NCBI GenBank assembly: GCA_016788045.1
Contig: JAEUTG010000034.1
Span: forward strand, 1-64,000
Direction: 5' to 3'
DNA: 64,000 bases
Source: Bacteroidales bacterium
GTDB lineage: Bacteria > Bacteroidota > Bacteroidia > Bacteroidales > Lentimicrobiaceae
Position numbers and translations under genes: made by a program. Under the pieces are notes generated by a model. It saw nothing but the letters and a program-made list of their open reading frames with translations, was not told the origin of the DNA and did no database searches. The first letter of the stretch is position 1. Every line of letters begins with the position of its first letter. Shown one piece after another: positions 19,328-28,193 of the stretch.

Positions 19328-19975
19328 TTACATCTCCTTCAGCATTGCTTTTACAATGTTTTCGGCACCATCGGCAATCTGAGTTATATCTGCATCAAGC
19401 ATATAGCAAGGCGTGGTGAAAACCGGCCTGTGGGTGTCGCGGATTACATCCCCGTGAGTAGTTGAGATGTGATTTGCCCCGGTTTTGGCAATTGCAGCAG
19501 CTGTTTCTTCATCATTCCCGATGGTCAGCTCCACATTGCCCAGCACTTTAGCCAGCAGCACCGGTGAAATGCAGAGGGCCCCGATCGGCTTTTTCAGGGT
19601 TGCCATTTCCCTGATTACTTTTTCTATCCCACTGTCAATCCTGCATGCGGGTCCATCAAAAGCCCAGGTGCTGAGGTTTTTGGCAGCCCCGAAACCACCG
19701 GGGAAAAGCAGCGCATCAAAATCACGCACATTCAGCTGATGCAGTGGTCTGATCTTCCCCCGGGCAATGCGGGCCGATTCAACCAGCACATTTCTCGTTT
19801 CTGGCATTTCTTCACCGGTAAGGTGATTGATTACGTGATGCTGGGGGATATCAGGAGCAAATAATTCATAAGATGCTCCGTTTCTTTTGATTGCCAGCAT
19901 GCTCAGGGTAGCTTCATGAATCTCAGCCCCGTCGAAAACACCACAACCGGCCAATACAACTGCAAATTTTTTCAT
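19328..19975 (-). CDS. elbB: ElbB-like glyoxalase of the DJ-1/PfpI superfamily
   Basis: This 215-residue protein matches the isoprenoid-biosynthesis-associated ElbB family in length and motifs: VVLAGCGVFDGAEIHEA at the N-terminus, DFDALLFPGGFGAAKNL, and the nucleophile-elbow region GALCISPVLLAKV with its conserved cysteine. I start at 19975 (MKKFAVVLAG), which matches the family; a 20-residue extension is possible but unlikely. E. coli ElbB has weak glyoxalase activity. Its physiological role remains unclear. Confidence 0.88.
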   Translation of the reverse strand: MKKFAVVLAGCGVFDGAEIHEATLSMLAIKRNGASYELFAPDIPQHHVINHLTGEEMPETRNVLVESARIARGKIRPLHQLNVRDFDALLFPGGFGAAKNLSTWAFDGPACRIDSGIEKVIREMATLKKPIGALCISPVLLAKVLGNVELTIGNDEETAAAIAKTGANHISTTHGDVIRDTHRPVFTTPCYMLDADITQIADGAENIVKAMLKEM

Positions 19976-20109
19976 CTCTGTTTCGTTTTTTATGTTGACT
20001 GTCAATACAAACAGTGATCCGTCCTTTTTCTTCAAAAATACTTATTTTAGCAGAGAAAATGGTCGTTTCCGGATCAGAATTGTTATTTTTATCAAATGAT
20101 GAATAGTCT

Positions 20110-20790
20110 ATGTGCGGGCGTTTTTCACTAACTACGGAAGAACAGCGGTTGAATGAGTTTTTCAGGCTGGCTGGCGGCACTGAACCCTATGTTCCCCGCT
20201 ATAATGGGGCTCCGACCCAGCAACTTGCCGTTATTACCGCCGGAGAACCCCGTAAACTCAGCTTTTTCAGGTGGGGGCTCATTCCTTCATGGTCGAAGGA
20301 AATGCCCCGTACGGCCCCGGTGATCAATGCCCGGGCAGAAACACTGAACGAGAAACCGATGTTCAGGCAACTGCTTAAATCGCGCCGCTGTCTGGTACCT
20401 GCCGATGGCTTCTATGAGTGGAAACGTACCTCCGTAAAGCAGCCTTACAGGTTTCTGATGGCCGATGAACAGCCTTTTGCAATGGCCGGACTTTGGGACA
20501 CATGGAGACAGGACGATGGCCGGGTGCTGAACTCATTTACCATCATCACCACTACACCCAACAAGCTCATGGAACCTGTTCATGACCGTATGCCGGTTAT
20601 TCTTGAAAAAGAAAACTACGATCATTGGCTGAGCAGCACCGATCTGGAATTTCTCCGTTCCTTACTCGTCCCCGTCAGCGAAAGAAAAATGAAAGCGTAT
20701 AAAGTCGGGCAGGCAGTTAACTCAGTAAAGTCGGAAAGTCCTTCCCTGATTCTGCCCATGAATGAAGATAATCTTTTCGGATTTGAATAA
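20110..20790 (+). CDS. yedK: SRAP-domain abasic-site DNA-protein crosslink protein (YedK/HMCES)
   Basis: This 226-residue SRAP protein starts with MCGRFSL, so that after Met removal Cys2 becomes the N-terminal nucleophile that forms a thiazolidine crosslink with abasic sites in single-stranded DNA. Other family signatures are VINARAETL, the GFYEW glutamate and PVHDRMPVIL with the catalytic His. It protects abasic sites during replication. It is a single-gene unit. Confidence 0.95.
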   Translation: MCGRFSLTTEEQRLNEFFRLAGGTEPYVPRYNGAPTQQLAVITAGEPRKLSFFRWGLIPSWSKEMPRTAPVINARAETLNEKPMFRQLLKSRRCLVPADGFYEWKRTSVKQPYRFLMADEQPFAMAGLWDTWRQDDGRVLNSFTIITTTPNKLMEPVHDRMPVILEKENYDHWLSSTDLEFLRSLLVPVSERKMKAYKVGQAVNSVKSESPSLILPMNEDNLFGFE

Positions 20791-20869
20791 AACCTGTTTG
20801 CTCCCGGGCCTTAATGTTACTCTGATACTACGGCACAGGATTTGAGCGTTATTTTAAAAACTCCTGACA

Positions 20870-21400
20870 ATGAAAATACAATCTTCCGGGATTCTCATAC
20901 TTATGGCATTCCTTTTCATCATTTCCTGTAAAAGGTATGAAGACTATCCGCCGGAGCCTTCTATAGAATTTCTTGACATGACCCTGCTGCGCGATGAACA
21001 GGGAATTGATCAGCGGGGCGTACTCAGATTCTCCTTCAGCGATGGCGATGGCAATATCGGGTTGTATGATGAGGACACCCTCCCTCCTTATGATTACAAC
21101 CTCTTTGTCAGGTATTTCGAAAAACAAAACGGCACATTCAGGGAGATCTTCCTGATAACCGAGAACTACATCAACGACACCACCATTGAGTATGATACCG
21201 CCTCTTTCAACGGTAGAATACCCATTCTCACTCCGGCTGGTAAAAACAAAGCCATCAGCGGAGAAATTGAGGATACCCTTTTTGTAAACAACCCGCTGTC
21301 GGCTTTTGATACCATCATGTTTGAAGTTTATATACAGGACAGGGACCTTAACAAAAGCAACACCATTCAGACACCACCTATAGTGATTAAAAAGCGATGA
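20870..21400 (+). CDS. Predicted lipoprotein of unknown function
   Basis: This 176-residue protein has a lipoprotein signal ending in the lipobox FIISC, giving lipidation at Cys20. The mature part is acidic and beta-rich, with an SFSDGDGNIGLYDEDT segment that resembles an acidic calcium-binding loop. Similar small lipoproteins are common in this phylum, but I know no function. Its stop overlaps the start of the VirK-like gene by 4 bases (ATGA). Three genes, lipoprotein-VirK-YdcF, appear translationally coupled. Confidence 0.75.
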   Translation: MKIQSSGILILMAFLFIISCKRYEDYPPEPSIEFLDMTLLRDEQGIDQRGVLRFSFSDGDGNIGLYDEDTLPPYDYNLFVRYFEKQNGTFREIFLITENYINDTTIEYDTASFNGRIPILTPAGKNKAISGEIEDTLFVNNPLSAFDTIMFEVYIQDRDLNKSNTIQTPPIVIKKR

Positions 21401-21885
21401 ACATGAAACTGTTGATTACTTCACTCCTCCTTATCTTTCTGGGAATTGCCCCGGAAGCGAAATCACAGCCCCGGCAGCTGCACAATTTCGAAGCCTTGAT
21501 GGAGGCGCTTAAAAGCGGCAATCAGGTAAAACTGGTTTTTCATTATGCAAAATGTGAACTCATTTCGGACAATGAAAAGCAGGAAAAAATCCCCGATGCC
21601 ATCGGAGGGATGACTCTGGATGTGTTTGAATACTTTGCCCAAAACAGCATCCGGAATAAAGAGGCATTTGTGGTTGCGTCAGAGTCGAAACTGATACAGA
21701 ATCCCAAAGGGGAGGATTATGTTTACAACTATGTGAAAGTCAGAATAGATGAAAATAACAAGGTAAAAATAACTGCCCGTTACCTTAATCCGGAAAACTT
21801 TAAGGTACAGATGGATGAGAATTTCTTCGGGACCATCAACGACGGCAAGAACGAAGGTGGCATATTCCTGTACGTAAATGACTAA
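21397..21885 (+). CDS. VirK family exported protein
   Basis: This 162-residue protein has a signal peptide (cleavage near AKSQ) and a domain matching the VirK family. The run of conserved features is: LMEALKSGNQVKLVFHYAKC, PDAIGGMTLDVFEYF, NYVKVRI, ITARYLNPENFKV and MDENFFGTI. VirK proteins were named in plant and animal pathogens; their biochemical role is not settled. The context here, between a lipoprotein and a YdcF-like membrane protein with overlapping ends, suggests an envelope role. Confidence 0.75.
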   Translation: MNMKLLITSLLLIFLGIAPEAKSQPRQLHNFEALMEALKSGNQVKLVFHYAKCELISDNEKQEKIPDAIGGMTLDVFEYFAQNSIRNKEAFVVASESKLIQNPKGEDYVYNYVKVRIDENNKVKITARYLNPENFKVQMDENFFGTINDGKNEGGIFLYVND

Positions 21886-22600
21886 GAGCAAGGGGATGAT
21901 CCGGCGTTTGGCCAGGCTACTGCTGATTTCGGGTGGTATTCTGTTTTTTCTGGCCTGCCTGCTGGCCTTCACCACACTCCCTTTCCATGCTTACTACCAT
22001 CTGGCAACTTCGGGCAGTAAAATCACCAGAAAGCCCGATGTGATTGTTATGCTGGCCGGAGCAGGAATTCCCAGCGAGAACAGTCTGATACGGGCGTACT
22101 ACACAGCACACATTGCTGTAAATTATCCGGAAGCCCTTGTGATTGTTGCAGCACCGGGTGTGAAAGGGGATACGCTGGGCGATCCCGTAAGAATTTCAGA
22201 AGAACTGATACTGAGGGGCGTGGCCCCTGCAACGATCAGGCTGGCGATGGAAGGAAAAAACACCCGGGGACAAGCCATGGAGATTGCCCGGATCATTCCC
22301 GGCGCTTTGCACGATTCGCTGCAGTTGGTACTGGTTTCTTCGCCCGAACACATAAAAAGGGCGGTTCTTGCTTTCAAGAAGTGCGGATTTAAGCATGTTG
22401 GCGGCCTGCCCGCGCTCGAATCTTCGTTACAGATGGACCTTACCTTCGACGACAAAGACCTGAAGGGAAATCCACTCGCTCCCCCCATCGGTGAAAGCCT
22501 TCAGGTCCGCTACCAGTTCTGGAATCATCTTAAATATGAGATTCTGATTGTCAGGGAATATATGGCATTGCTTTATTATAAAATAAGGGGCTGGATTTAA
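21878..22600 (+). CDS. YdcF/SanA-like DUF218 membrane protein
   Basis: This 240-residue protein has an N-terminal membrane helix (about residues 10-35) followed by a DUF218 domain: PDVIVMLAGAGIPSENSLIRA, then NTRGQAMEIARII and LVLVSSPEHIKRAVLAFKKCG. The fold is Rossmann-like and members such as SanA and ElyC affect envelope integrity. The usual GG of the first motif is AG here. It overlaps the VirK gene by 8 bases, and the PBP2 gene follows after 173 bases. Confidence 0.82.
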   Translation: MTKSKGMIRRLARLLLISGGILFFLACLLAFTTLPFHAYYHLATSGSKITRKPDVIVMLAGAGIPSENSLIRAYYTAHIAVNYPEALVIVAAPGVKGDTLGDPVRISEELILRGVAPATIRLAMEGKNTRGQAMEIARIIPGALHDSLQLVLVSSPEHIKRAVLAFKKCGFKHVGGLPALESSLQMDLTFDDKDLKGNPLAPPIGESLQVRYQFWNHLKYEILIVREYMALLYYKIRGWI

Positions 22601-22703
22601 TCCTGAATTCCTGAATAGCAATTTAAGTCTGGCAGAGGCAGCCCTGTTTTCCTAACCCGAAATCCACCCTCCTGAATCCCGGAATTTTTATTCCTTCTCA
22701 GCC

Positions 22704-22743
22704 GTCAGTTCTGCTGACCATACCTTGTTAATCAGTAATTTTG
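22704..22743 (+). promoter_or_regulatory. Putative mrdA-rodA promoter
   Basis: A TAATTTTG -7 box (22736-22743) lies 30 bases before the PBP2 start. A small palindrome GTCAG-TTCTG-CTGAC (22704-22718) lies just upstream, about where a -33 box or operator would be. Support is by motif only. Confidence 0.4.
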
Positions 22744-22773
22744 CACCCTTAAACCTACTTCCCTGCTTTTTTA

Positions 22774-24576
22774 ATGGCGAACCGAACCTTAGCTTCCAGA
22801 AGACAAACTGTGATTGCCATATTTCTGGTAATCGGGTTCATTTATCTCGTCAGGCTTTTTTACATTCAGGTAGTTGATAAAAGCTACACCTTATCAGCCA
22901 ACAACAACGTTTTGCGCTATGTTACCCAGTATCCGGCCCGGGGCCTGATCTACGACCGCAACGGCTTGTTGCTGGTATACAACGAGGCTGTTTATGACCT
23001 TATGGTATTGCCCAGGCAGGTAAAGGATATTGATACCACCGAGTTTTGCCGTCTGCTGGATATTACACGCGAGGGTTTTGCAGAGCGCATGGAGAAGGCG
23101 GTGACCTATTCCCGCTATAAGCCCAGCCTCTTCGAGAAGCAGATTTCCAAGGAAACGTATGGTTACCTTGAGGAAAAAATGTACCGTTTCCCGGGATTTT
23201 TCGTTCAACCCAGAACCATCAGGTTTTATCCAAAACCCATAGGAGCACATCTTTTTGGTTATGTGGGTGAAGTAACCCAGGGGATGATTGACAAGAATCC
23301 CTATTACAAATCGGGTGATTATATCGGCATCAGCGGTATCGAGAAATCATACGAAGAGGTGCTCAGGGGAATCAAGGGGATGAAAATCAAGATGGTGGAT
23401 GTCCATAACCGCGAAGTAGGCAGTTTTCAGGAAGGCCGGTTTGATTCAGCGGCCATCATGGGCGAGGATCTCTACCTTTCTATAGATGCGGAACTGCAGG
23501 AGTATGGTGAACAATTGATGAAGGGGAAAATGGGCAGTGTGGTGGCCATTGAACCTTCAACCGGCGAAATACTCGCTTTCCTCTCGAGCCCGTCATACGA
23601 CCCCAATCTGCTGGTAGGCAGGGTAAGAAGTAAAAATTACCGCCTGCTTTCCGAAGATGCGGTTAAACCATTGCTTAACCGTGCCATGGCCGGAACCTAT
23701 CCTCCCGGATCCACCTTTAAAATGGTGAACGACCTTGTCGGACTTCAGGAAGGATTGCTTGACCTGCATACCCGTTATTCCTGTCAGGGGAAAACCTCTT
23801 CTCCCATACGGTGTACGCATACCCATCAGTCGCCGCTGGGCGTACTTACTGCGATTGAGCAGTCATGCAACCCCTTTCACTGGCAGGTTTTCCGCACCAT
23901 CATTACCAACGGGGGTTATGGAGGAATCCGAAGCAATTACGTGGCCTGGAGAAATCATGTTATGAGTCTCGGCTTTGGACATAAGCTGGGTACTGACCTA
24001 CAGTTTGAGTTGTCAGGAAATATTCCTTCTGCTGAGAAATTTGATGGAATTTATGGCAAAGGCCACTGGAATGCCCTCACCATCAGGTCGTTGTCGATCG
24101 GACAGGGCGAAATTCTTGTAACTCCGCTTCAACTAGCCAATTCCGCAGCAGTAATGGCAAACCGGGGGTATTACATTGTTCCTCATGTAGTGAAAGGTAT
24201 CGGCGAAAAGCACCGCAAACCGGCAAGTTTCAACAAAGTGGTTTCTACCATTGATAAAAAGCATTTTGAGATTGTTGTGGATGGCATGCGTCAGGTTGCC
24301 ACCATGGGTACTGCCCGGTGGTTTCAGATCGACAGTGTAACCATGTGCGGCAAAACAGGAACGGCTGAAAATCCACATGGAGATGATCACTCTCTGTTTA
24401 TGGCTTTTGCACCGGCTGATAACCCGAAGATTGCCATCGCGGTGATCGTTGAAAATGCCGGTTTCGGGTCCACCACCGCATTGCCGATTGCATCACTTAT
24501 GATCGAGAAGTATATCAAAAGGAAGGTGCTTCGCAAAGATGTGGAAGAAGACATGTTAAACAAAAAACTATATTAA
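22774..24576 (+). CDS. mrdA: Penicillin-binding protein 2 (elongasome transpeptidase)
   Basis: This 600-residue class B PBP cross-links peptidoglycan during cell elongation. It has one N-terminal membrane helix, a dimerisation/pedestal domain (about residues 45-220) and a transpeptidase domain. The catalytic motifs are S313-x-x-K316 (PPGSTFK), S364-C-N366 and K527-T-G. Pairing with rodA 3 bases downstream confirms PBP2 rather than division-specific PBP3. Unlike many relatives, no mreBCD genes lie upstream in this window. Confidence 0.96.
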   Translation: MANRTLASRRQTVIAIFLVIGFIYLVRLFYIQVVDKSYTLSANNNVLRYVTQYPARGLIYDRNGLLLVYNEAVYDLMVLPRQVKDIDTTEFCRLLDITREGFAERMEKAVTYSRYKPSLFEKQISKETYGYLEEKMYRFPGFFVQPRTIRFYPKPIGAHLFGYVGEVTQGMIDKNPYYKSGDYIGISGIEKSYEEVLRGIKGMKIKMVDVHNREVGSFQEGRFDSAAIMGEDLYLSIDAELQEYGEQLMKGKMGSVVAIEPSTGEILAFLSSPSYDPNLLVGRVRSKNYRLLSEDAVKPLLNRAMAGTYPPGSTFKMVNDLVGLQEGLLDLHTRYSCQGKTSSPIRCTHTHQSPLGVLTAIEQSCNPFHWQVFRTIITNGGYGGIRSNYVAWRNHVMSLGFGHKLGTDLQFELSGNIPSAEKFDGIYGKGHWNALTIRSLSIGQGEILVTPLQLANSAAVMANRGYYIVPHVVKGIGEKHRKPASFNKVVSTIDKKHFEIVVDGMRQVATMGTARWFQIDSVTMCGKTGTAENPHGDDHSLFMAFAPADNPKIAIAVIVENAGFGSTTALPIASLMIEKYIKRKVLRKDVEEDMLNKKLY

Positions 24577-24579
24577 CCG

Positions 24580-25839
24580 GTGCGCGAACGAAGAAACCTG
24601 TTCAGTAACATTGACGTTACCCTGGTAGTCCTTTACCTGGTGATGGTGTTGCTTGGCTGGGTCAATATTTATGCTGCTGTGTACGATGAAGACCACCGGA
24701 GTATCATCGACATATCGCAGAGTTACGGAAAACAGATGATCTTTATTGCTTCATCGCTTTTTATTGCACTGGTTATTTTACTGACAGATGCCCGCTTTTT
24801 CAGCACCTTTGCTTATGCCATTTATGGGATGACCATTTTTTTGTTGCTGGTGGTACTTGCGGTTGGCTCTGAAGTGTCGGGCTCAAAATCATGGTTTCAC
24901 ATCGGAAGCTTCGGTTTTCAACCGGCTGAATTCGCAAAATTTGCCACCGCCCTGGCCCTTGCCCGGTTTTTCAGTGCCCAGCATATCAATTTCAGGGAAT
25001 TCAGAACTAGAATCATTCCCCTCGTATTTATGGGGCTCCCGGCGGTTCTTATATTATTGCAGAACGATACAGGATCAGCATTGGTATACAGTTCATTTAT
25101 CCTTGTTTTATACAGAATGGGACTTTCTGGAAATTACCTGCTGGCGGGAGCACTGATTGTGGTGATTGCATTGTCAACCCTCATGGTTGGTCCCATCTAT
25201 GTCGTTGTGCTGATTACGCTGATGGCGGGCATTCTTTTTTTCTTTATCAAACGAAACCGCCGCAACATCATCAACCTCATTGCCATACTGTTGCTTGGCA
25301 TCGGTTTTACCTACTCCGTTGAATATGCTGTGGAGAATGTGCTGGGAGAGCACCAGAAGACCAGGATCAATGTGTTGCTGGGTAAAGAAATGGATCTGAA
25401 AGGAGCCGGATACAATGTCAATCAATCAAAGATAGCCATCGGATCCGGAGGTTTTGCCGGCAAGGGCTTCTTGAACGGAACTCAGACCAAGTACAACTTT
25501 GTTCCGGAGCAGAGCACCGATTTCATTTTCTGCACCGTGGGTGAAGAGTGGGGCTTCCTGGGTTCGCTGGTGGTGATTTCCCTTTTTATATCCCTGCTGA
25601 TCAGAATCATTTTGCTGGCTGAACGACAACGTTCAGACTTCAGCAAGGTTTATGGGTATGGAGTCGCGGGGATTATTTTTTTTCATTTTATGATCAACAT
25701 CGGAATGACGATAGGCCTCGTTCCTGTGATCGGTATCCCTTTGCCTTTCTTCAGTTATGGTGGTTCTTCACTGTGGGCATTTACCATACTCTTGTTTATT
25801 TTCATCAAACAGGACGCAAACAGGAATGCCCTGTTGTAA
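24580..25839 (+). CDS. rodA: Rod-shape SEDS glycosyltransferase RodA
   Basis: This 419-residue SEDS protein with about ten TM helices polymerises lipid II together with PBP2. It uses a GTG start directly after the mrdA stop. Family motifs include FQPAEFAKFATALALARFF, ALLIL-type LILLQNDTGSALVYS, and the C-terminal signature PLPFFSYGGSS. An insert in the large loop (ENVLGEHQKTRINVLLGKE) is typical of this phylum. It is probably translationally coupled to mrdA. Confidence 0.96.
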   Translation: MRERRNLFSNIDVTLVVLYLVMVLLGWVNIYAAVYDEDHRSIIDISQSYGKQMIFIASSLFIALVILLTDARFFSTFAYAIYGMTIFLLLVVLAVGSEVSGSKSWFHIGSFGFQPAEFAKFATALALARFFSAQHINFREFRTRIIPLVFMGLPAVLILLQNDTGSALVYSSFILVLYRMGLSGNYLLAGALIVVIALSTLMVGPIYVVVLITLMAGILFFFIKRNRRNIINLIAILLLGIGFTYSVEYAVENVLGEHQKTRINVLLGKEMDLKGAGYNVNQSKIAIGSGGFAGKGFLNGTQTKYNFVPEQSTDFIFCTVGEEWGFLGSLVVISLFISLLIRIILLAERQRSDFSKVYGYGVAGIIFFHFMINIGMTIGLVPVIGIPLPFFSYGGSSLWAFTILLFIFIKQDANRNALL

Positions 25840-25878
25840 CCTTCCCGCATTCTCAGGGCATTCATCAGCATTTAACAA

Positions 25879-27621
25879 ATGGATCAACCCATACTCAGCA
25901 TCAGGAATTTAACCGTTTCGTTTCGCAATGAAACTGGTTGGCAGCGAGCGGTGAATCAGATCAGTTTTGATTTACCGGAAGGAAAGATTCTGGGAATTGT
26001 TGGTGAAAGCGGATCAGGCAAGTCGGTTACTTCACTGGCTGTAATGAAGCTGCTGCCAGGGAAAGGTATTTGTACAGCCGAAGGTGAAATCCTGTTTGCA
26101 ATGCCCGGAGGCGGAACCCTGGATATGCTCGCCCAGGGTGAAAAAAAGATGCAGGAAATCAGGGGGAGCGGGATATCCATGATTTTCCAGGAGCCCATGA
26201 CATCGCTTAACCCTGTGATGAAATGCGGGAAGCAGCTTACGGAAGCGATCAGGTTACACCTGTCCTTCTCCCGTAGGAAAGCCCGGGAATTTGTCTATGA
26301 ACTTTTCAGGGAGGTACACCTTCCGGACCCCGGAAAAGCATTCGACTCTTACCCGCATCAGTTATCCGGAGGTCAGAAACAAAGGGTAATGATCGCCATG
26401 GCAATCGCCTGCAGGCCCAGACTGATGATTGCCGATGAGCCTACTACCGCACTGGATGTTACCGTTCAGAAAACGATTCTGACCCTGCTGAAATCCTTGA
26501 AGGACAAATACAATTTAAGCATTATCTTCATCAGCCATGACCTTGGGGTGATCTCAGAAATAGCGGATGTTGTACTGGTAATGAACAAAGGTGAGATCGT
26601 TGAGCAGGGGAGCATCAGGGAAATTTTTACCAATCCTCACCACCCCTACACCCGGGGTTTGCTGGCCTGCCGCCCCCCCCTTGACAAAAGACCCCGCCGG
26701 CTTCCGGTGGTCAGCGATTTTTTGCAGGGAAATGAGGCTGCTGGGGCCGGGGATCCAAGGATAGACGTGGTTTCAACAGAAGAACGAATCGCACACCACC
26801 AGCATCTCTATCAGCAGGATCCATTGCTGAAAGTCAGCAATCTTCAGGTTGGTTATGCCTCCGGGAATGCTTTATTTAAAAAGAGAAAGCCGCAATTTTT
26901 TGCAGTGGATAATGTTTCACTGGAGGTCTTCAAAGGGGAAACCCTGGGGTTGGTCGGAGAATCCGGCTGTGGGAAAACAACCCTGGGCAGGGCAATACTC
27001 CGGCTGATTGAACCTGCCGGAGGTGAAATTCATTACGGCGGGGTTAACCTGCGCACATTGAGCCCTGATCAAATGCGAAAAATGAGGAAACGGATACAGA
27101 TTATTTTTCAGGATCCATACTCCTCGCTGAATCCCCGGCTGACTGCCGGACAGTCTATTGTTGAACCCATGATTGTTCACGAACCGGGTTGCAGTAAAGC
27201 ACAGCGGAGACAGAAAGCTTTGGAATTGCTGGAGAAGGTCAGTTTGAAGGGTTCAGATTTTGATCGTTATCCGCATCAGTTTTCCGGGGGGCAGCGGCAA
27301 CGTATCTGCATTGCCCGGGCACTGGCAACGGAGCCTGATTTTATTATCTGCGACGAATCGGTTTCTGCACTTGATGTTTCAGTTCAGGCACAAGTGCTTA
27401 ACCTGCTGAACGATCTGAAAAATACCCTGGGACTGACCTATATATTTATATCGCACGATCTTTCGGTCGTGCGGTTTATGTCAGACAGAATGCTGGTGAT
27501 GAAAGGCGGAAAACTGGTTGAATCAGGGGAGGCTGATTTCGTGTATGCCAATCCGGCTAATGAGTATACCCGCCGGCTTATTGCATCAATCCCCGGTACT
27601 GTATCTAAGTTAAAACATTGA
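25879..27621 (+). CDS. Peptide/nickel-type ABC transporter, fused ATP-binding subunits
   Basis: This 580-residue protein fuses two ABC ATPases of the DppD/DppF (YejF-like) type. The first half has Walker A GESGSGKS, signature LSGGQKQR and Walker [12 protein letters not shown]; the second has [17 protein letters not shown] and [12 protein letters not shown]. Each half carries the oligopeptide-family C-terminal extension ([16 protein letters not shown] and [16 protein letters not shown]). It energises an oligopeptide importer whose permease and binding-protein genes are not nearby. The second Walker B has S where most have P (DESVSALD), a common DppF feature. Confidence 0.92.
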   Translation: MDQPILSIRNLTVSFRNETGWQRAVNQISFDLPEGKILGIVGESGSGKSVTSLAVMKLLPGKGICTAEGEILFAMPGGGTLDMLAQGEKKMQEIRGSGISMIFQEPMTSLNPVMKCGKQLTEAIRLHLSFSRRKAREFVYELFREVHLPDPGKAFDSYPHQLSGGQKQRVMIAMAIACRPRLMIADEPTTALDVTVQKTILTLLKSLKDKYNLSIIFISHDLGVISEIADVVLVMNKGEIVEQGSIREIFTNPHHPYTRGLLACRPPLDKRPRRLPVVSDFLQGNEAAGAGDPRIDVVSTEERIAHHQHLYQQDPLLKVSNLQVGYASGNALFKKRKPQFFAVDNVSLEVFKGETLGLVGESGCGKTTLGRAILRLIEPAGGEIHYGGVNLRTLSPDQMRKMRKRIQIIFQDPYSSLNPRLTAGQSIVEPMIVHEPGCSKAQRRQKALELLEKVSLKGSDFDRYPHQFSGGQRQRICIARALATEPDFIICDESVSALDVSVQAQVLNLLNDLKNTLGLTYIFISHDLSVVRFMSDRMLVMKGGKLVESGEADFVYANPANEYTRRLIASIPGTVSKLKH

Positions 27622-27979
27622 TGACCTCTTCAGCCTTGAAAGGCTTGCTGATGTAGCCATCCATTCCTGCCGCAAAACAGCGCTCGCTTTCATCAGAAAT
27701 GGAACTGGCTGTCATGGCATAGATTTTAACCTTCGTTTCCCGTTTTTCCTTGTTTTCAATCTCCCTGATCTGCATGGTGGCTTCAAAGCCATCCAGTTCG
27801 GGCATATGCAGGTCCATCAGCACAAGATCGTAGTTGTACTGAAGAAATTTCTCCACAGCAATACGCCCGTTGTCAGCAATATCAATAGACTGATCGTATT
27901 TCTTGAGCATCAGCAAGGCAACCTTCTGATTGATTGCATTGTCTTCTGCCAGCAGAATTCGTTTTTTGTTCGTTTCCAT
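27605..27979 (-). CDS. Stand-alone response-regulator receiver
   Basis: This 124-residue protein consists of a receiver domain only. The acidic pocket is E12-D13 (LLAEDN), the phospho-acceptor is D56 in LVLMDLHMP, the switch threonine is in YAMTAS and the lysine is in ISKPF. The start METNKK at 27979 is preferred; a 12-residue longer form begins at 28015. Its 3' end overlaps the convergent ABC gene by 17 bases. The [18 protein letters not shown] pattern resembles receivers detached from hybrid histidine kinases, so it may be a shuttle or a phosphate sink. Confidence 0.88.
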   Translation of the reverse strand: METNKKRILLAEDNAINQKVALLMLKKYDQSIDIADNGRIAVEKFLQYNYDLVLMDLHMPELDGFEATMQIREIENKEKRETKVKIYAMTASSISDESERCFAAGMDGYISKPFKAEEVINVLT

Positions 27980-28193
27980 AGTCCCGGTAGTATTTGTAGT
28001 TAACCTGTTATCCAATCAGCAACATCTACGGATTAACAGGATGTTTTTCTGGCATTTGATTGTTTATCTCTCTTTTATTAAAAGGTAACTGGCCAGTGCA
28101 AAAAAAATCAGGGAAGCTGAATGGGCTGTTTATGACGGATTTCCATAACCGGTATCAGGCTTTTCACTAACTTTACAAACCCAATTATCTGCT

